Origin: Notamacropus eugenii
Taxonomy: Eukaryota > Chordata > Mammalia > Diprotodontia > Macropodidae
Length of the DNA: 64,000 bases
NCBI RefSeq assembly: GCF_028372415.1
Contig: NC_092875.1
Location: 31,452,812-31,516,811, forward strand
Direction of reading: 5' to 3'
Under the pieces are notes generated by a model. That model was not told the origin of the DNA. It made no database searches and saw nothing but the letters and a program-made list of their open reading frames with translations. The number at the start of each line of letters is the position of its first letter. Positions within the stretch are counted from its first letter, which is position 1. A program made the position numbers and the translations under genes. Shown in pieces: positions 42,993-54,068 of the stretch.

Positions 42993-43569
42993 ATAGTTCA
43001 ACCCTTTCGTTTCACAGAGTGCAACTGAGGCGCATTGAAGAGAAAAGAACTCAGCAGAGGTTGGGTAGAGGAGTAAGCCTCTGAGTTGAGGATCCAACCT
43101 GTGTGTCCCCCATTGCATTGCAAATGTAATCTTACTCTGATCCCTCTTCACTGGTAAGCTTTGGAAACTCATGGGTGTTGGGGGCTGACCGCTCCGGAGC
43201 CTCCAAACTGTTGCTGCTTGCCTGATTCCTTATTTGGCTGGACGATGCAGGTCAAACTGGGAGAGTTTGGTAGGAGATGAATTATTCCCAAAGATCCTCT
43301 CTTCTCTCTTCACTTTGTGCTGTGAGAATTTGAGGAGGGAAAGGTGGTCGGAGGGGAGATGTAGTAAAACACTTGTGATGCAAATTCTAACCTGCATTCT
43401 CATCTGGACCCCTGGACCGTGTCTGGGGCCTGAGTTCCTGGGGTGGTCAGATGCTAAGGCAAGCTGAGTGGGGAAGGATGGGTGGCATATAGCCTGCGCT
43501 GACCACTCATCCTATTGTGAGCCCTGTGGTAGGTGTGTGCTTGGGTCTCTTTGGAGTGAGAGCTGTAGT
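42993..43569. other. Unclassified DNA
   Basis: A weak MIR-like minus-strand piece lies at 42995-43110 (TTCACAGAGTGCAACTGAGG). No gene. Confidence 0.4.
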
Positions 43570-43742
43570 GCTAGAGAAAAGGAACCTTAGTCCTCAGGTA
43601 GTCCAATGCCTGTCATTTCCAAAGAGAAAGAAAGCAAGGCTCAGAGGGGTTAAAAGGATTTGTCAGAAGTCACACTGCTACTGAGTGAGACTCATGCTCT
43701 GGATTCGAAGACTAGGGATCTTCCCACTTAACCCTGCTTCCT
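43570..43742 (-). repeat. MIR3-like SINE, last repeat before the promoter domain
   Basis: AAGGAACCTTAGTCCTCAGG, AAGCAAGGCTCAGAGGGG, GTCACACTGCTACTGAGTG, CTGGATTCGAAGAC. Confidence 0.75.
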
Positions 43743-44640
43743 TGTCATTTCCAATGACTTTTTCAGGTGAGAGAGGAGAAAGTAGGACACAGCAAGGGAA
43801 CGGGGCCACTTGGCTTCTCTGATCCGGGAGGTCTTCCAGTCCCGGGCATCTTGATGTTACGTCTATCCCAGATCTGCCGGGGTGGGTGGGAGCAGAAGCA
43901 GGAACCTTTGGGCCCCGTTGCAGCCTCTCGTGTTCTCTTCGGACCCCTAGGCTCCGAGCCTCAATCTCAATTTCAACCCAATCATTTGCTCTCGCTAGCG
44001 GTTTACGCGACTTTAAGGCCGTGATTACTAGCGGCACATCCCAGGGGCTCGGCAAGCTCAGCCGGACATCTCCGGGCACACTGTTCCGGGGCCCCGATTA
44101 GAAATCCGCCAACCCACTCACCTACGCTGCAACCTTCCTTCTCAGAGGATGGTGTTCAGGCCTCCCCGAGCCAGGGAAGTGTTAGTCTGATCCCTGACAC
44201 TCGTATATCCCCTTTCTCCCTCCTATCTGCTTCTCCGCCCCCGCCCCCCCCCCCAAACTCCCCCATATAGCTGCCCATCTTGGCTTTTCTCTCCACCGCC
44301 TTAGGATATTACTCCTTCAGCGTTTTAATTCCCTTCAGCAGTTCAGGAAAAACTCCATCAAACATTTAGGAAAAGTCGTTTTGAATCAGCAACTATCCTG
44401 CTCCTCCTCCTTTTCATCATTTATACCAAGGCCCATAGTTTGGCTCGGAAAAAGAAAATACAAGTCAAGTGAATTCAGAAGTTCCACGAGGCGACCTAAG
44501 CGTCTGTTGTCGGTAGGGATGGGACGGGGACAAGGAGAATTTGGCTCCCTCGGTTTCACCTCAATACCCCGGAGCCTGGGGCAGAAAAGTGAGTTCGTGG
44601 AAGTTTAATCGTTTTATTCGCTCAGCAATAAGTCAATTTA
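43743..44640. other. Unique CpG-bearing DNA upstream of TBX5
   Basis: Includes CGCTAGCGGTTTACGCGAC near 43995 and an 11-12 base C run near 44246. No repeat or exon recognised. Confidence 0.5.
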
Positions 44641-44649
44641 TTTTTTAAA

Positions 44650-45130
44650 TGGGGGCAGGGGGCTCGGGAAAGAGGAGACAGTTCTTGAGTGTAAAGAAAA
44701 ATCCTAGCCGTGTGAAGATAAAAATAGGAAGAACGGAAAAAAGGAAAAAGAGGAGGAAAATCCAGAGAGAAAGCACACAAAAAAGACGGGAAGCAAGTAA
44801 AAGAGTAGTTTGGAGAGAAAATATAAGGAAGAAGAAAGGAAACGACAAAAGAATGAAGGAAGAATGATAGATGGAAAGATGGAAAGAAAGATTAAGATAG
44901 GGAAAGAAAGGAACGATGAGAGGGAGAAAGATATAAAAAGCAAGAAAGAAGAAGGGGAAGGGAAAGAAGAAGGGAAGGCAAAAGAGAGAGAGGAAGTAAG
45001 GTAGACTGACAGGAAGAAAGGATAAAAAGAAAGAGAAGAGAAAGGAAGGAAAAAGAAAGAGAAGAAAGAAGAAAAGGAAAGTTGGAGAGAGACAGACATA
45101 GATAAAGAGAAAGAGAGAATGGAAATCCTA
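44650..45130. repeat. Long polypurine tract
   Basis: About 480 bp, mainly AAGAAAGGAAAGAGG-type sequence. Lysine/arginine-rich or phenylalanine/serine-rich frames are artefacts. Confidence 0.92.
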
Positions 45131-46460
45131 GTCGAAGAAACCAAAGAACTCATGAAAGAGTTTCTCGGAAAAGTCTAATAAAGAAGAAAGAGGTTTGGGG
45201 CGGGACATTTCTGGAAGCGACCAGGACATTTTCTCTGAACTTTTCTGCTCAGTCCTAGTGTCGACTTCAGCCAGGCAGAAATTCTGCCTTTCCAAAGCTG
45301 GGAGTGAGGCATGAGATCCAGTTTTCTGGAACTGGGATGGGAGGGTGTCCGGGTGAGTCCTTGACTTGGGGTGGGGGCAGAGGGAGAATCCCCGAGGCCC
45401 TGAGTTTCCATGGGCTGGAAGCATGACCATAGCTTGCCCACTTCTTTGAAAAGTGCCGAGGTGGAAGGCGGGGGAGATGGGGGGTTTTGACACTCTGTTG
45501 ACCTCCGTGGCCTTTTAGGATGAGGCTCCGGGATGGAGAGAGCTTTCTTAGGGAGATCCACAGGAAAGACTGACGGGTGCCCCGGGTGGAGAAGGTTTTC
45601 TATTCTTTGGCTGGGGCTGGAGAGGTTGAGGAGAAAGAAGGCTCCCAATGGAATGGATTATCCCTCCTCTGATCTCTGTGTTGAAAATGTTGGCTTTCCA
45701 TCCCATTTCCTTACTATCCTGACTTCCCAAAGGTAGAAATTAAGTTTTCCCACCAATCAGAACGGGTACTCCCTTGGAAAAATCCAAGGGCCATTCCTAC
45801 CCAATGAACTGGACTGTCACAGAAACCAGGTAGGGCCCTTCATCTTCTTCCTGAACAAGGAACCCAGGTTAAGACTCAATGGAATACTGTCAGTAGCAGG
45901 GGAAATGGGGGACAGTGTGGAAAAAGTAAAAGCCCATTTGGGCAGGTGAGGAACGGGGAATACACCAGCAGTTACAGTCCAGCGTGCTATGTCCCTGGGG
46001 TTTCGAGAAAACTTAGACTGAGTCTGCCTCCTGCACTTTCTCACTTGGGCCTATTGGAACTTGAGACTGGAGCAGATTAATCTGCTTTATGAACCTCCCA
46101 GCACTCTGAGTGAGCTCTTGCTCAGAGCCCAGGCCCCACCCGGTCAACAGGACGAGCCGGGAACAGGCTCAGGCTGAGCTACCCAAATTGACTCCAACCC
46201 AAGCGGATGGGACCCGTCTGGGTTGGAGATTCTCCCGGAGCTGGCTTTCCTTCTGCCTCTTTTGAGGTTACTTATTTGGGAGGGGAAGAAAAAGTGGGTT
46301 GGGGCAAGAAGTCCCTACATCTGAAGCAATCTACTTGTCGGAAGTCAGAGCCTCGGCGGGCTCCCACGGTCTCTGTCCCAAAGAACTCACCCTTTTTGGA
46401 GGTGCCTCATCTGATCTCTCCCCGCGATTTCTCCTCCCTTCTCCAGGCTGCAGGGCCTTC
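45131..46460. other. Unique DNA upstream of TBX5
   Basis: No dispersed repeat or coding signal recognised. The lack of transposons fits a protected regulatory domain. Confidence 0.45.
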
Positions 46461-46502
46461 TCACACCAGGCGCTTCTCATTTCAAATAGCCTTCACCCGA
46501 GG
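46461..46502 (+). promoter_or_regulatory. Duplicated unique motif, copy A
   Basis: The 34 bases at 46469-46502 (core TTCTCATTTCAAATAGCC, then TTCACCCGAGG) recur at 47922-47955 with one mismatch. TCACACC, a T-box half-site-like word, lies just left at 46461-46467. No known transposon carries it as far as I know. Confidence 0.6.
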
Positions 46503-46829
46503 GCTTTGCAGCCACCTAGCTAGGAGCGAGTGAAAAAGAGAAAGCAGTATGGGCATGGTTAACACTCTTAATAGCAGCCGCGATCATAAACCCCACAGCA
46601 CACTCCGGCAGTACTGTAGGCGCACCCCGCTGGAAATTGTCATCCGTGCCAGACAGCCCTCTTCCTACCTCCTACCCTCCCCCAAACTCTGGGCTCCTTC
46701 ATTTTCAGCCCCCTTTTGAGGTGAAGAGATAAGTAAAGGAAAACTCTGAGGTTCAGTTTGTCTTGGCAAGAAGTAATCTGGGTGACATTATTCTTGGTCT
46801 CCCTTTCTGTCTCCTCTGCCTCTTTTCCT

Positions 46830-46835
<6 letters not shown>

Positions 46836-46895
<60 letters not shown>
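46836..46895. repeat. (TC)n microsatellite
   Basis: About 30 units, followed by TCTCC/TGTC-rich low-complexity DNA to about 47080. Confidence 0.98.
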
Positions 46896-46906
<11 letters not shown>

Positions 46907-47080
46907 CCTCCTCTCTCTCTCCCTCTCCCTGATGCCTTTGTCTCTCCTTGCCTTTATCACTTTCTCTCTCTATGTATACATCTCCGTTTCTCTTTCTCCT
47001 TTCCGTGTCCCCTCTGTCTCCATCTCTCCTTGTCTCTCTGTCTCTGTCTTTCTCTCTGTCTCCACTCTCCCTCCGTTCTC

Positions 47081-47917
47081 AGGCAGACTGAGATCCTCGC
47101 CAGTTCTCAAGTTATCATTTACTATATATAGCTGGAGAGAGGTGTCTCAACATTCATTTGACAAGTTTTCCTGCTTGTAATAATAACTACCGAAAATAAA
47201 ATCTCCCTTCCCCTACCATTGGGCTACCAGAAACTCCTTCCCACACCTCGGTCTTGATATTCTCTTCAGTTAGGAGCTGAGCTGTGCTGCAGATCACCCC
47301 TCTAGCCCCCCCCCCCCAAGGCACCTCCCTCTCTCCCTCTTTCCTTCCCTTCCAGGACATATACCCAGTTTCTGCTTGGAGGGAGAGTTTGCCACTCTAT
47401 CTTGGCACAGAGCTATACGCATATACATATATATATTCTTGAAATTTACTTTTGAAACATTTTTTTGCTCTTTCTGGCTTGGCTTGCAAGAGGGGAGCCA
47501 CCATCCCTGACTGATAGGAGAAGACAAATAAGAAATTGACCTTCCATTGCAGCGCCAGTCAACCATGACAGCGGGACCAGTTGCGTGACTGGTGACGTCT
47601 CTGAGTCCTATAGGTGCAGGGGCTGGTGAGATAGTAGGTATAGCCTTGTTCTCTCTTTATTTTATTGGGGTATGGCTGGTAATAAACAGTAATATTTAAT
47701 TTGTCCGGGACCACAAATCGACTTCTAGCTGGGAGGCTGCTTGCCTTGAGAGACTCCTGTTCAGAAGTGTCCTTTTGATTCTTTTCTAATCTCTTCCCTG
47801 ACTGAAGGAAATACTCGGAACTGGCTGACATCCCCCACTTCTCCTGAAGGCCCTGGGAAGGAGGAGAGTTGGGAGTTTCTGAGGTGAGTGTTGTGCTTTC
47901 CCTCGAAGTCTCTAATC
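47081..47917. other. Unique DNA between motif copies
   Basis: C-run at 47307-47317. TTTCTGAG|GTGAGTG at 47875-47889 is a strong donor-like sequence on the + strand; no matching exon can be shown. Confidence 0.4.
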
Positions 47918-47955
47918 ACAAGGCGATTCTCATTTCAAATAGCCTTCACCCGAGG
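47918..47955 (+). promoter_or_regulatory. Duplicated unique motif, copy B
   Basis: Same 34-base core as copy A, with A for C at its fifth base. TCACAAGG on the left replaces TCACACCAGG. It lies 1453 bp downstream of copy A in the same orientation. Confidence 0.6.
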
Positions 47956-49440
47956 CATGAGGCTACAGAATCTATTCCCCACCTCCTCCTCTGCCTTTTT
48001 GTATTGTCATTCAATGTGGCTTCTTTCTTTTTCAAATTATAATCAATTTTCTAGGCTTTGTGTTATGAGGTGGTAGGCTGCGCGAAAGAATTTTCAAAAA
48101 TTGTTTTCCAGTTCTGAGGACCGGGATTGCATTTGTGAATTTCATGTCTACATTTGCCCTGCCTTCTGCCTAGGGTTCTTTCTCGGCCTCTCTAGAATAC
48201 AAAGATTTAGCCCAAGAGGAGGGATGACAAGGATGTCCCATTTTTTCTTCCTCCAAAGAGGAAGGCTATTTTGAGTCCCTCAAAAACAAAAACAAAAACA
48301 ACCACAAAAGTGTTTAAAAGGATTGGGGTGTTTTCTGTATTTTTCCCTACAGAAATGAACACGATGCTTTCAACACACACACACACTGTTTTATTTTGCC
48401 TTTGCTTGGGTTTTGTTTTTATTATTTTGATTTTCTGTATGGCATCGACTTGTACTGGTCTTGATCTTGCGTCTGGCTCCTGGAAGAGTTAGGGCGTCGT
48501 TAAAAGCAAACAACTTGACTTTGCACCTTTCCGAAAGGTCTGCTAAACAATTACCAAAGCAAACCAAAATTACCCGGGAACCGCAGCAAAACCCTGAATA
48601 AACTTTCATCCCTTCCTCGGCGATCTGAGGACCGAGGATCTACAAGTTCTATGGGTCTGAGACAATTGCCTCCGAGACCTTTGAATGCGAAGGGGGACGG
48701 GTAGCCTCGCGGGCTGCAGGTCACCGGCAGATTGAGCCCCTACATCTCCTGTGGACCCTGCGCGATGACCCCGCGCCGTCTCCAGGCTCCTAAGCTGGTC
48801 CAGAGGAACCCCGGCTGCTCCGGCTCCGAGAACCAGATCCGGGCGCTGCTCCTGGCCCACGCAAAGGAGTCCAGTGAAGAGAAGAAAGAGGAATCCAGGG
48901 CTAGAGGGCGAGGCCTCTGACATTTATTCCAAGTCTTATCAAAAATACGTCCTCCAATCTGTTTCTCTTCAGACGGGAGAATGCGACAGACCGTCTGTTT
49001 ACCCTTCTCTTGACCTATTCAACTTTACCCTCAAAATAATACATTTTAAAAGAGAAGTGGGGGGAACAGGGAGAGGAGCGAAACCGAGATGAAAACAAAC
49101 TCCAGCCTAAGATGACGGTTTGATTATTTTAATATAACCGGGCGCTGAGTTTTGTATACACTGTATCTCTGAGTGAAGTCCTCCGGGCGTCCCTGCGGCC
49201 AGGGTTGCGGGTAAGGGAGGGCTGGACAGATCTATTTTTGCCCCTTTGATCTCTCTAAGGATCCTGGGCTTCTACACATCTCTCTGAAATAGGGGCGGGA
49301 GTGGGGTGGGATGGAGGCGATGCAGCCGAGAGATGTCATTTCGGCCCAACTTTGGGCATCCCTTTTATCCTGGCTGCCCCGGGGTCAGGGCTAGCTTGCC
49401 GAGGTCACAATTGAAAATATTCGGGAGACTGCGAATGCAA
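47956..49440. other. Unique, partly CpG-rich DNA
   Basis: 48620-48860 is CpG-rich (GACCCCGCGCCGTCTCC). No repeat recognised except A/C-rich words near 48284-48310. Confidence 0.45.
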
Positions 49441-49441
49441 G

Positions 49442-49443
<2 letters not shown>

Positions 49444-49500
<57 letters not shown>
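49444..49500. repeat. (GT)n microsatellite
   Basis: About 28 uninterrupted units. Confidence 0.98.
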
Positions 49501-49501
<1 letters not shown>

Positions 49502-49741
49502 TATTCGTAAAAGACTATTCTGCGTGTGATCTTAATGTCCTCGATGGTTTCCAGGCAGAAAAAAGTGGGGTTTGTAAAGCTTTCAGGATTTAACCCCTGC
49601 CTCTCCGAGTTTAAGGAGAGGGATATAGTAGGTGCAGAGGAGAAGCTGGGGGCAGGGATTTTGGTTGATGATCGCTGGTTTGGGTTCGAGAAAAAATCAG
49701 AAGGAAAGAGAGATGGTAGGGGTGAGAAAGGGGGAGGGAAG

Positions 49742-49746
<5 letters not shown>

Positions 49747-49825
<79 letters not shown>
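49747..49825. repeat. (GA)n microsatellite
   Basis: About 39 units with one GGG interruption. Confidence 0.98.
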
Positions 49826-49827
<2 letters not shown>

Positions 49828-50255
49828 CGAGATCACTCTTAGTTGGAGTGGCGATCATAGAACTACAGAGGAATCGAGGCGACCCCACGTCACTACTCAG
49901 CTTCAATCGGCTTCGGTTTTCTCCAGCTCACACCGCTCTCTGGAGGCAGAGAAAGAGAGGAAGGAGACACATCCACTCACATTGTACTCCAGGATCTGAA
50001 ACCTACTCCGGGCACCCACTTCTTTGAAACTGGGGTCACTCCCTCTGTAATTTCCCATCTTAACTGTATCCCGTCCCGCTTCCCGCCCCCCCCCCCCCCA
50101 ACTTCTTGTTAAGGATGAGGACAGCTGAGATGTAGCTCAATTGAGAGCCTGTGTGGGAGAAGGGGGCTGGAGCTCTCTCTGTTCTCTTCTGGGGCTCTTT
50201 GGAAGCCTAAAAGTATTTAGTTTGGAGAGGGAGGGGGGAGGAGAGGAGAGGAGAG

Positions 50256-50260
<5 letters not shown>

Positions 50261-50324
<64 letters not shown>
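50261..50324. repeat. (GA)n microsatellite
   Basis: About 32 units after a GGAGAGGAGA-rich lead-in. Confidence 0.98.
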
Positions 50325-50328
<4 letters not shown>

Positions 50329-51289
50329 AAGGGGGTGGGGAAGCTGTTGTGGTTAGATTCGTGGGTGTAGCTTTTCTGGCTGAGTTTACAGCTAGCCTGA
50401 TATAGCAAATCCACACGTAAATAAACAACGGGCCATGCCTGCGCCCCCGCCTTGTCCGCGATCTCCCTGCTAAGAGGAGGAGACGTGCTAAATGCACCGA
50501 CTTCAACAAACAAGGTAATTACTGGGCTTTTCCCGCGGACCCTCTTCCTCCACCCCCTTAACCCCCCGTCCGCCTGTCTGTGGGTCTGCCTGGGTTAGCG
50601 AGCCAGCTGGCCGGGGTCAGGCTGGGTGGGGTGAGAGCAAAGGAATTTCCCTGGTTTCTTTTCGTGCCGGGTTGGGGGTGGGGGGGCTCAAAACTGATCC
50701 AGCAACCGAAGGGTGGGGAATCCCAGTGAGACTGGGCCCGAGGATCCTGCCTCATCTCCAGGCTTGGGAAGCCCGGACCACCTTGCCGCCTTCCTCGCCT
50801 TCCCCCCCCCCCCCAAACCTCTAATCTCTGTCCCCCGTGGATCCAGAGCACAGGGCGAGGAAACGACTGCTTCGAGTGTGCCAGCCCGCACCAGATGCCG
50901 GCTTGCCTCCCCGGCAGATCTCGGCCTGGTTCTGTCAAGCCTCATATCCTTCGTCCTTTCCTGCCCTGAGCTCCGAAGCAAATGGGGCTTGAGCTGATGT
51001 CCGCCCCTCCCGCCGGCTCGCCCTCCTGCTGCCCTCGCCGTCGCTGCTGCGGGGCTTGTATAGGGCTTGCTGAGGCCGAAGGGTGCGTTGTTTGTTTGTG
51101 TTGGTGGACAGCGACGGAAACCAAGCCCGCAGCTGCAAGCCTCGGTGGGGTGTCGCTCTCCGGGTTAGCTTCTCTCTCCCCTTTGGCCTCCCCCTCTCTC
51201 CCCTCCGGCCTCTCCCTTTCCTCGCTTCTCTCTCCCTCTCCAGTCTGTTCTTTCCTTGCCTCGTCTCTCTCTCTCTCTCTCTCTCTCTC

Positions 51290-52005
51290 NNNNNNNNNNN
51301 NNNNNNNNNNNNNNNNNNNNNNNNNNNNNNNNNNNNNNNNNNNNNNNNNNNNNNNNNNNNNNNNNNNNNNNNNNNNNNNNNNNNNNNNNNNNNNNNNNNN
51401 NNNNNNNNNNNNNNNNNNNNNNNNNNNNNNNNNNNNNNNNNNNNNNNNNNNNNNNNNNNNNNNNNNNNNNNNNNNNNNNNNNNNNNNNNNNNNNNNNNNN
51501 NNNNNNNNNNNNNNNNNNNNNNNNNNNNNNNNNNNNNNNNNNNNNNNNNNNNNNNNNNNNNNNNNNNNNNNNNNNNNNNNNNNNNNNNNNNNNNNNNNNN
51601 NNNNNNNNNNNNNNNNNNNNNNNNNNNNNNNNNNNNNNNNNNNNNNNNNNNNNNNNNNNNNNNNNNNNNNNNNNNNNNNNNNNNNNNNNNNNNNNNNNNN
51701 NNNNNNNNNNNNNNNNNNNNNNNNNNNNNNNNNNNNNNNNNNNNNNNNNNNNNNNNNNNNNNNNNNNNNNNNNNNNNNNNNNNNNNNNNNNNNNNNNNNN
51801 NNNNNNNNNNNNNNNNNNNNNNNNNNNNNNNNNNNNNNNNNNNNNNNNNNNNNNNNNNNNNNNNNNNNNNNNNNNNNNNNNNNNNNNNNNNNNNNNNNNN
51901 NNNNNNNNNNNNNNNNNNNNNNNNNNNNNNNNNNNNNNNNNNNNNNNNNNNNNNNNNNNNNNNNNNNNNNNNNNNNNNNNNNNNNNNNNNNNNNNNNNNN
52001 NNNNN
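51290..52005. other. Assembly gap (716 N)
   Basis: An unbroken run of N begins inside a (TC)n microsatellite and ends at ATTTTGAAAAAGG. Protein-like reading frames crossing it are meaningless. It lies in the probable promoter/first-intron region of TBX5, so promoter or 5'UTR sequence may be missing. Confidence 0.99.
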
Positions 52006-53269
52006 ATTTTGAAAAAGGATGAAGGCTAATGGGAGCCTATGGAAACTGCGGCGGCCGGAAGGGTCCCTTCCAGCGCGTTGCAGTGGCGTTAGTTATCCTC
52101 GTCCAAATCATCGCGGTCTCCATCATTTTGTTCTTGTTTGTCTTGATGGAGGTCAGATAGAAACAGCCCTGGGGCAAATTGCCCGTCTGCTATTATTCTG
52201 TGATTTTGAATAGTCTCTCAACTGTCTCACGGGTGGGTAGGATGTTTTTTGGTGACATTAATATTAGCTATTATTCCATTAATATTTAAGAGGGGAGGAG
52301 AATGACACTTCATTCTCATCTTTTATATTCTTTCGAGTTCAAAATTTTGCTATTATTGTTACTATTATAATTATTATTCCTTAGACTGAGACGAAATTCG
52401 TTTTCGTTCTTCGTGCTGCCACAGTGTCTTGCTAACTGGGTAGAAATACCAGGTCTTTCTTCTCCACGGTGTCAGGAATTGGAAGGGTGTGTGGGGGTAA
52501 AAGAATAAAGCGACTCTCCAGATGTCTTTGCGCCAAGATTGTTTGCGCAGAGGACCACCCTTATCCCAGTCAGGGATCGTTCAGACCTCCAGGCCCTTCA
52601 CTCAATTCACTTTTCTGCAGCTCTCCACTCTGCTCCGTTTGGAATATGAAGCAGGCGAAATCGTACACAGGGTCCGATGTCTTTATTTTTGTCTTGGGTG
52701 GGAGTTTACGGTTTGGGTAATCCTGAACTTTGATCTCTTGGAGTCACCCAGGGAATCTTATGCTCTTGGCAAGCCCCAGTCCTCGAGCCCCTGCACTCAC
52801 GTAGCAGCTTTCTGGGGCTGACTTGAGAGGCCTCAGGTTTGCCTGTGCACAGTTAAGCCTGTGTGTGAATTCCAGGGTGCTACTAGATCATTGGCCATTC
52901 CCTTAAGTCCAAGAACTATTAGGTTGACCGTGTATGACCCTGGGCCTCGTTGTCTTCTCTATAAAATGAGAGATTTGAATTAAACGGTCAATGGGGCACT
53001 TTCAGGATTTAAGCCCATGATCCTGAGATCCCATAATCCTAGGGGACCACAGCGCTGAGAGTCTGCGGAAACGCATGTCCCACAAAAAGGCTTTTGCTCC
53101 GAAGGCCACCTGGTCCTCTCTTTAGGCTGGCTACAAGGGTGCCCCTGGAGTAGGGGAGAAAGAAAGTATTTTATTTACACTTGGTTTCTAGATGTAGGTT
53201 ACATAATTCGGGTCAACCTTGGTGGAGGCCCGAAAGCCAACGAACTCAAATTGAGGCCTTGGACCAAGT
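52006..53269. other. Unique DNA between gap and first coding exon
   Basis: Starts CpG-rich (GCGGCGGCCGG at 52048). 52260-52380 is AT-rich. A decayed MIR3-like remnant on the + strand may lie at 52925-53045 (GTATGACCCTGGGCCTCG, TATAAAATGAGAGATTTG). Confidence 0.45.
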
Positions 53270-53270
53270 T

Positions 53271-53353
<83 letters not shown>
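53270..53353. repeat. (TC)n microsatellite
   Basis: About 41 units with one TTT interruption, 570 bp upstream of the TBX5 start codon. Confidence 0.98.
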
Positions 53354-53355
<2 letters not shown>

Positions 53356-53893
53356 GAAGAAAACTGGTTATATGAGAGCGGGGGGACATCTCTGGTTTGG
53401 AGAGAGAAAAAAAGTGAGGTCCAAGGAATCAGAGAGGTTCGGAAGGAGGAGTCAAAGAAGCGCAACCTCCACCAATCTTGTTTAAAAAAAAAAAAGGAGC
53501 TCTGGATTTTTTTGGGTCCTACCCAAGCGCTTCCCAAAATACCGAACTCTTATCTTTATTGGCCTTTCCAGAAGTCCAGACAAATTTGACGAGCAGCTTG
53601 CTTATCGCGCCTCAGATAGGTCGCTCGCCGGCTCCTTCTGTCTGACGCTCAGCATTTCACAAGATATTGTGCCCAGTAATAAGCATTATAATTATAATAA
53701 ACCAAAGACACTGTGGTTTGGAGCAGAGGCAAGTAGGTACTGGAGAGCCAGGCCGCGCAAACCTCCCCGGGGCCGCCCCTTCTCTGTCAGTCCTTCCTGA
53801 GTCTGCTTCTTTCATCCCGTCTGAGCATTTTCCATTTTTCCCTTTTTCCTTCCTTCCACCTCCCCCGCTTCCCCCCTTGGGCTGCGGCTGCAG
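53354..53893. other. Sequence upstream of the first coding exon, ending in its acceptor
   Basis: Includes CpG-rich segments, an AT-rich word AATTATAATAAACCAAAG near 53688 next to TGTGGTTTGG (RUNX-type TGTGGT), and the pyrimidine tract 53830-53880 that precedes the acceptor. Confidence 0.5.
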
Positions 53894-53922
53894 CGGAGGA
53901 CCCAGCGAGGGCAACGTGGACC

Positions 53923-54068
53923 ATGGCGGACGCCGACGAAGCCTTTGGCCTCCCGCATACGCCCCTGGAGGCCGAGTCTAAGGAGCTGCCTCCCGAGGCC
54001 AAGCAGGAAAACCCTCTGGGAGCAGCAGCAAAGCCCCCGCGTCCCCGCAGGCGGCTTTCACCCAGCAG
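53923..54068 (+). CDS. TBX5: TBX5 first coding exon (residues 1-49), with apparent 1-bp frameshift
   Basis: The ATG at 53923 sits in a good Kozak context (ACCATGG) and opens MADADEAFGLPHTPLEAES, clearly the TBX5 N-terminus (human MADADEGFGLAHTPLEPDA). This arm precedes the T-box. A plausible acceptor, pyrimidine tract then CTGCAG, ends at 53893, leaving about 29 bases of 5'UTR in the exon. The donor is CAG|GTAAGC after 54068. The coding part is 146 bp where 147 is expected. Reading from the ATG is right as far as the C run at 54034-54038; after that the expected ASPQAAFTQQ is found only one frame over, and the ATG frame instead reaches TAA at 54070-54072, just inside the intron. Aligned to human the protein length would be exactly 49 if one base were present in or next to the C run. 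A sequencing or assembly deletion is most likely, because downstream exons are perfectly conserved. Confidence 0.93.

Larger units (their letters stand above)
48600..51289 (+). promoter_or_regulatory. Probable TBX5 promoter / first-exon zone (not resolved)
   Basis: This block is repeat-poor, contains several CpG-rich patches (about 48620-48860 and 50440-51180) and lies 3-5 kb upstream of the first coding exon, where human TBX5 has its noncoding first exon as far as I recall. A candidate donor, ACAAG|GTAATT, follows 50514, just downstream of a CpG-rich stretch with AAATAAAC and TATAGCAAAT motifs near 50400-50430. No TATA box or exon can be proven from sequence alone. The divergent lncRNA TBX5-AS1 of human would start near here on the minus strand; I see nothing that identifies it directly. 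Confidence 0.4.

Noticed and set aside
46461-47960. Peptide TRRFSFQIAFTRG encoded at both motif copies
   Set aside because: The two copies lie in different short frames with no shared coding context. The identity is explained by the DNA motif itself, so I treat it as noncoding.
50982-52022. Long + strand open frames crossing 51290-52005
   Set aside because: Most of their length is N.
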